From NCBI RefSeq assembly GCF_000757725.1, contig NZ_JJMU01000002.1:62001-126000 (forward strand): a stretch of 64,000 nt of DNA, written 5' to 3'. Numbering within the stretch: the first letter of the stretch is position 1; each line of letters begins with the position of its first letter. The notes beneath the pieces are model-generated. The model saw only the letters and a list, made by a program, of their open reading frames with translations. It did no database searches and was not told the DNA's origin. Source of the DNA: Sphingobacterium deserti (GTDB lineage: Bacteria > Bacteroidota > Bacteroidia > Sphingobacteriales > Sphingobacteriaceae). Positions 61,234 through 64,000 of the stretch are shown piece after piece. Position numbers and translations under genes: made by a program.

Positions 61234-62073
61234 TTAAAATGCCGTAGATAGCGTATAGCTTTTCCATTGTTCCACGTCTCGGGTCATCCGCTCCATTTTG
61301 TCTTTTAGCATCCCATAAGCATCCTCGCCTAGCAATAGATGTACTGGAGGGTTTTCTTTCTGACTAACCGCGATTAATACATCCGCCGCCTTCTCCGGAT
61401 CATTTGGCTGATTGCCCCCAATGCTGTCCAAATGCGATCTTTCAGACTGCCGTGCAGCTTCATACTCCGGTAGCGGTAAAGCGGGCGTTCGCACAGAACC
61501 TTTTGAAAGAAACTCCGTGCGGAAATAGCCCGGATAAACCACGGTAGCGCTAATGCCAAATGCCTTTGCTTCTTCGGCTAACGCTTCGGTAAATCCTGCT
61601 ACAGCAAATTTGCTGGAGCAGTAAATGCCCCATCCGGGGAATCCGCCAAAAAATCCACCCACTGAAGAGATATTAAAGATCTTACCCGATCGTTGCGCTC
61701 TTAAATAAGACATTACGTGTCGGATCACGTTCAACGTTCCAAAAACATTTACATCGAAATTTTCTCTTGCTTCCTCGTCACTTAGCTCTTCCAGTGTGCC
61801 TATTTGCCCATAGCCAGCATTATTCACCACAACATCGATGTTGCCAAAATGTGCGATCGTTTTTTCAACAGCTGCTTTCACATCGTTGTTATCGATAAGG
61901 TTTACTTCAAGCGGTAAAAACGTTTCAGAACGTGCTCCCAAGTTATCGATCAATGATGGCGCGCTCCGTGATGTAGCGGCAACGCGATAACCATTTTCCA
62001 GCAATTTCTTCACCAGCGTTAGTCCCAAACCTTTAGATGCTCCAGTAACTAACCATACTTTTTTTGTTTCCAT
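61234..62073 (-). CDS. Short-chain dehydrogenase/reductase (classical SDR)
   Basis: 279 residues. NAD(P) motif T10-G-A-S-K-G-L-G, 'NNAG' at 84-87 and the catalytic set S137, Y151-x-x-x-K155 ('YCSSK') are all in place. The basic residue after the second strand ('ATSRSAP') favours NADPH. The substrate is unknown; relatives are annotated as oxidoreductases of ketones or aldehydes. First gene of the SDR-Atu4866-AraC unit. Confidence 0.93.
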   Translation of the reverse strand: METKKVWLVTGASKGLGLTLVKKLLENGYRVAATSRSAPSLIDNLGARSETFLPLEVNLIDNNDVKAAVEKTIAHFGNIDVVVNNAGYGQIGTLEELSDEEARENFDVNVFGTLNVIRHVMSYLRAQRSGKIFNISSVGGFFGGFPGWGIYCSSKFAVAGFTEALAEEAKAFGISATVVYPGYFRTEFLSKGSVRTPALPLPEYEAARQSERSHLDSIGGNQPNDPEKAADVLIAVSQKENPPVHLLLGEDAYGMLKDKMERMTRDVEQWKSYTLSTAF

Positions 62074-62436
62074 TTTTTTAAAGTTTATAGATGTTTAAAA
62101 TGATGTAACAAAATTGCAGTAACGCGCGGTTTCTAATGTAGCCAAATCATTAAATTACGTAACCATATCATGGATTTAGGAGGAGTGATCCGCTTTACGT
62201 ATCATAACCTCTTCACATACTTTAAAAACATGACACATCACTTGGAGGGTAAATCGCAATAGTTATTTAGGTACTATTTTCGAATAGTTTTAGCTCTCTT
62301 TTATGTTTTTGTATCTTTTCCGCTCTAGGTACTTCGAAGGACATTCACGTATAGGCGAAGTCCATACATCTCTAATACGGTAAGCCGTAATGTTTATCAT
62401 GAAGTAGTAAATATGTTTGCAAAAAATTAATTTAAT
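62074..62436 (+). promoter_or_regulatory. Divergent intergenic region with a -7 element for the lipoprotein pair
   Basis: 363 bases without a gene. TATGTTTG at 62412-62419 fits TAnnTTTG, 17 bases before ATG 62437; no convincing -33. Nothing else is recognised. Confidence 0.45.
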
Positions 62437-62814
62437 ATGTACAAACTATTATTCAATGGATTATTGATTTTATCGCTTAGCGCTTGCAAAAGTTATAAAT
62501 ACGGCGTTGAAGAATCTACGGAAAAAAGTAACCTCACCATAGGTGCCGTCAAAAGCAAAATTGTCAAAAACGAAACAACGCAGGAAGAGATTCTCAAACT
62601 ATTTGGAACACCAAATCTTGTATCAAAAAACAAATCAAACCGCGAGGTATGGAGCTACAACAAAATGTCTGTCGAGAATAGAGCAGGATCAACTGATTTC
62701 TTTTCAGGACAACGAGCTAGCCAAAGTACAAGTAGTAAATCTTTCGATTTTATCATTACATTCGATGAAGAGGATATAGTTAAAGATTACTCAGTCGTTT
62801 CCACAGCTTATTAA
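62437..62814 (+). CDS. Small lipoprotein, BamE/SmpA-like
   Basis: 125 residues with lipobox LSAC (Cys17). The middle 'IVKNETTQEEILKLFGTPNLVSKNKSNREVWSYNKM' is the BamE/SmpA pattern (helix ending in G-x-P, then E-x-W-x-Y). BamE helps the outer-membrane assembly machine, but many BamE-like lipoproteins have other jobs. A second lipoprotein gene follows 19 bases downstream. Confidence 0.82.
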   Translation: MYKLLFNGLLILSLSACKSYKYGVEESTEKSNLTIGAVKSKIVKNETTQEEILKLFGTPNLVSKNKSNREVWSYNKMSVENRAGSTDFFSGQRASQSTSSKSFDFIITFDEEDIVKDYSVVSTAY

Positions 62815-62833
62815 CCTAAAATAATATACTAAC

Positions 62834-63328
62834 ATGCAGAAATTAATTACACTCCTTTGCGCTATAGCGCTATTAAGTTCTTGTGCTACACAAATGATCA
62901 CCAAATCACCGGCAGAAGTCAAGATGATGACAACTAAACAATTTGAGTCTGATCAAGATTTGGTGTTTAAGTCCGTTATCAGTTTACTTCAATCGGAAAG
63001 CTATATCGTCGATCGAGCCGACATAGGCGTTGGGCTGATAAATGCGAGCAAACGTCTAGAAAATAGGAATGCTAATATGCAGCGTGCTTTATGGGGAACT
63101 TCTAAAGATGCTAATACGTCTAAAGCTATGTTCTACGTGGAGGGGATAAATGACGCCGTAACAGAAGTAAAAATTACCTTATACGAGGGCGCGGAGTCAA
63201 GCCGTAATGGATACTGGGGGCAAGTCAATAAGGATACGAAAGAGCAAATGATTTATGAATCACCAGTTTATCAAGCTTGGTTCCAGAACCTGCAGGCAGA
63301 GATTGAACGCCGAAAAGCATTAAGATAA
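62834..63328 (+). CDS. Uncharacterised lipoprotein
   Basis: 164 residues with lipobox LSSC (Cys17). After it, 'MMTTKQFESDQDLVFKSVISLLQSESYIVDRADIGVGLINASKR' suggests the small alpha/beta fold of BamC/DUF4136-like envelope proteins, in which a degraded 'V-x-x-A-D-x-x-x-G-L-I' strand recurs. I cannot name a family with confidence. It is co-transcribed with the BamE-like gene and followed by a hairpin terminator. Confidence 0.78.
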   Translation: MQKLITLLCAIALLSSCATQMITKSPAEVKMMTTKQFESDQDLVFKSVISLLQSESYIVDRADIGVGLINASKRLENRNANMQRALWGTSKDANTSKAMFYVEGINDAVTEVKITLYEGAESSRNGYWGQVNKDTKEQMIYESPVYQAWFQNLQAEIERRKALR

Positions 63329-63337
63329 TATTCTTAG

Positions 63338-63371
63338 CAACAAAAGCAGCCAAAAAAAGCTGCCTTTGTTG
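63338..63371 (+). terminator. Terminator after the lipoprotein pair
   Basis: CAACAAAAGCAGC (63338-63350) pairs with GCTGCCTTTGTTG (63359-63371) with one mismatch, then TTTATATTT. Confidence 0.82.
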
Positions 63372-63491
63372 TTTATATTTACTATCTGACTACCAATTTG
63401 GGTAAATTTATACTATCGTTCTGATCTATAACATGTGATAAAATAGCTTAAGCCTTTATTCATCTGCGCTTATTAAAAATATTGGTCGCTA

Positions 63492-64000
63492 TTAATGATC
63501 ACGGTGCTGCAGGAGATAGTTTTTAGGGGAAACACCAAATTTTTCCTTAAAACAGGTACTGAAATATTTAGGGTTGTTAAAGCCCACACTGTAAGCGACC
63601 TCCGAGATGTTTGAATTGCCTTGGTCCAGCATGATCTTTGATTTCTCCAATCGCATATCGCGCACAAATTCGACAGGAGCTAGATTTGTAAGGCTCTTAA
63701 ACTTTTTATAAAACGTATTTCTTCCTAAGTTCAGGGCATCAGCAAGACTATCAATGTTCAGCTCGGGATCGAGCATTTTTTCCTCTACTAACGCAATAAC
63801 CTGTTTTAAAAAGTCGCGGTCGTGGTCGGTGATCTTTGCATGATCCTGGCTTATCAAGAGGTCTCTTTGCTTCACCATGCGCTTAAACAAATGTTGCCGA
63901 CTACGAAGTAGGTTACGGATAGAAACCAGCAAAAATTCAAGATGGAAAGGCTTCGTGATGTAGAGATCAGCGCCCAGATTCAAACTGGAAATTTGCGTAT
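63492..64000 (-). CDS. Response regulator with AraC-type HTH (C-terminal part, probably hybrid two-component system; 5' end outside window)
   Basis: The frame is open at the right edge of the window, so only ~169 C-terminal residues are visible. They begin in the end of a receiver domain ('SLNLGADLYITKPFHLEFLL', with the conserved Lys-Pro) and continue into an AraC double-HTH: 'NIDSLADALNLGRNTFYKKFKSL' and 'NISEVAYSVGFNNPKYFSTCFKEKFG'. This order is typical of the C-terminus of Bacteroidota hybrid two-component systems that control polysaccharide-utilisation loci. A carbohydrate locus may therefore lie beyond the window. Confidence 0.9.
   Translation of the reverse strand, partial: TQISSLNLGADLYITKPFHLEFLLVSIRNLLRSRQHLFKRMVKQRDLLISQDHAKITDHDRDFLKQVIALVEEKMLDPELNIDSLADALNLGRNTFYKKFKSLTNLAPVEFVRDMRLEKSKIMLDQGNSNISEVAYSVGFNNPKYFSTCFKEKFGVSPKNYLLQHRDH

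Overview
The window looks like a chromosomal segment of a Sphingobacteriaceae bacterium (Bacteroidota; Sphingobacterium/Pedobacter-like). This rests on SusC/SusD genes, a hybrid-two-component-type AraC regulator, a short (286 aa) primary sigma factor, several promoters with the Bacteroidota -7 element TAnnTTTG, weak Shine-Dalgarno signals and frequent non-ATG starts. I see no rRNA, CRISPR array, prophage or intact insertion sequence; there is one tRNA.

Layout. (1) 1-5451: the end of a polysaccharide-utilisation locus: partial SusC, SusD and a secreted two-domain glycosidase (clan GH-A-like plus GH16), suggesting beta-glucan use. (2) 5879-8944: an exported repeat protein of unknown function and a GNAT acetyltransferase. 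(3) 9180-13835: a TetR-controlled tripartite efflux operon (TolC/EmrA/EmrB type) with two tandem operators inside its promoter. (4) 14242-18970: a second TetR, a LytS/LytT-type two-component pair and a CPA2 antiporter. (5) 25689-19069 (minus): a carotenoid operon, marR-crtI-crtB-SRPBCC-crtZ-crtYcd-phrB-idi, predicted to make a zeaxanthin-type pigment and to carry a photolyase. (6) 25797-31744: a FAS1 (fasciclin) protein, a secreted MsrB, an ECF sigma factor with an RskA-like anti-sigma, two exported ferritin-like proteins and a thioredoxin-reductase-like flavoprotein. Three transcription units here share the promoter motif AATC(C/T)-N15-TCGTAGAT, which is the most interesting signal in the window. 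(7) 31793-39692: Dcp peptidase, thiolase, a YdcF-like protein, an acyl-CoA dehydrogenase and a fused hydratase/dehydrogenase (beta-oxidation). (8) 39789-48586: an antiporter-icd-small gene operon, a LolC/E-type permease, fmt, a small XRE regulator, the primary sigma factor, an OmpA lipoprotein and tRNA-Arg(CCG). (9) 48700-52029: a putative metal-uptake operon (His/Cys small protein, TonB receptor, His-rich lipoprotein). (10) 52100-57732: xerD, an EEP-family enzyme and a GT4-flippase-GT4 glycoconjugate operon. (11) 57715-64000: small uncharacterised genes including a tandem paralogue pair, an alpha/beta hydrolase, an SDR-Atu4866-AraC operon, two small lipoproteins and the end of a hybrid two-component regulator cut by the window edge.

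How the genes fit together: carotenoids, photolyase, secreted MsrB, ferritin-like proteins, FAS1 protein and the flavoprotein lie together at 19-32 kb and look like an island for light, oxidative or envelope stress. Its second half appears to be run by the local sigma/anti-sigma pair. Start codons were moved from the longest open frame where promoter position, paralogue alignment or family N-terminus argued for it. All functional calls are from reading the sequence; no database search was run.
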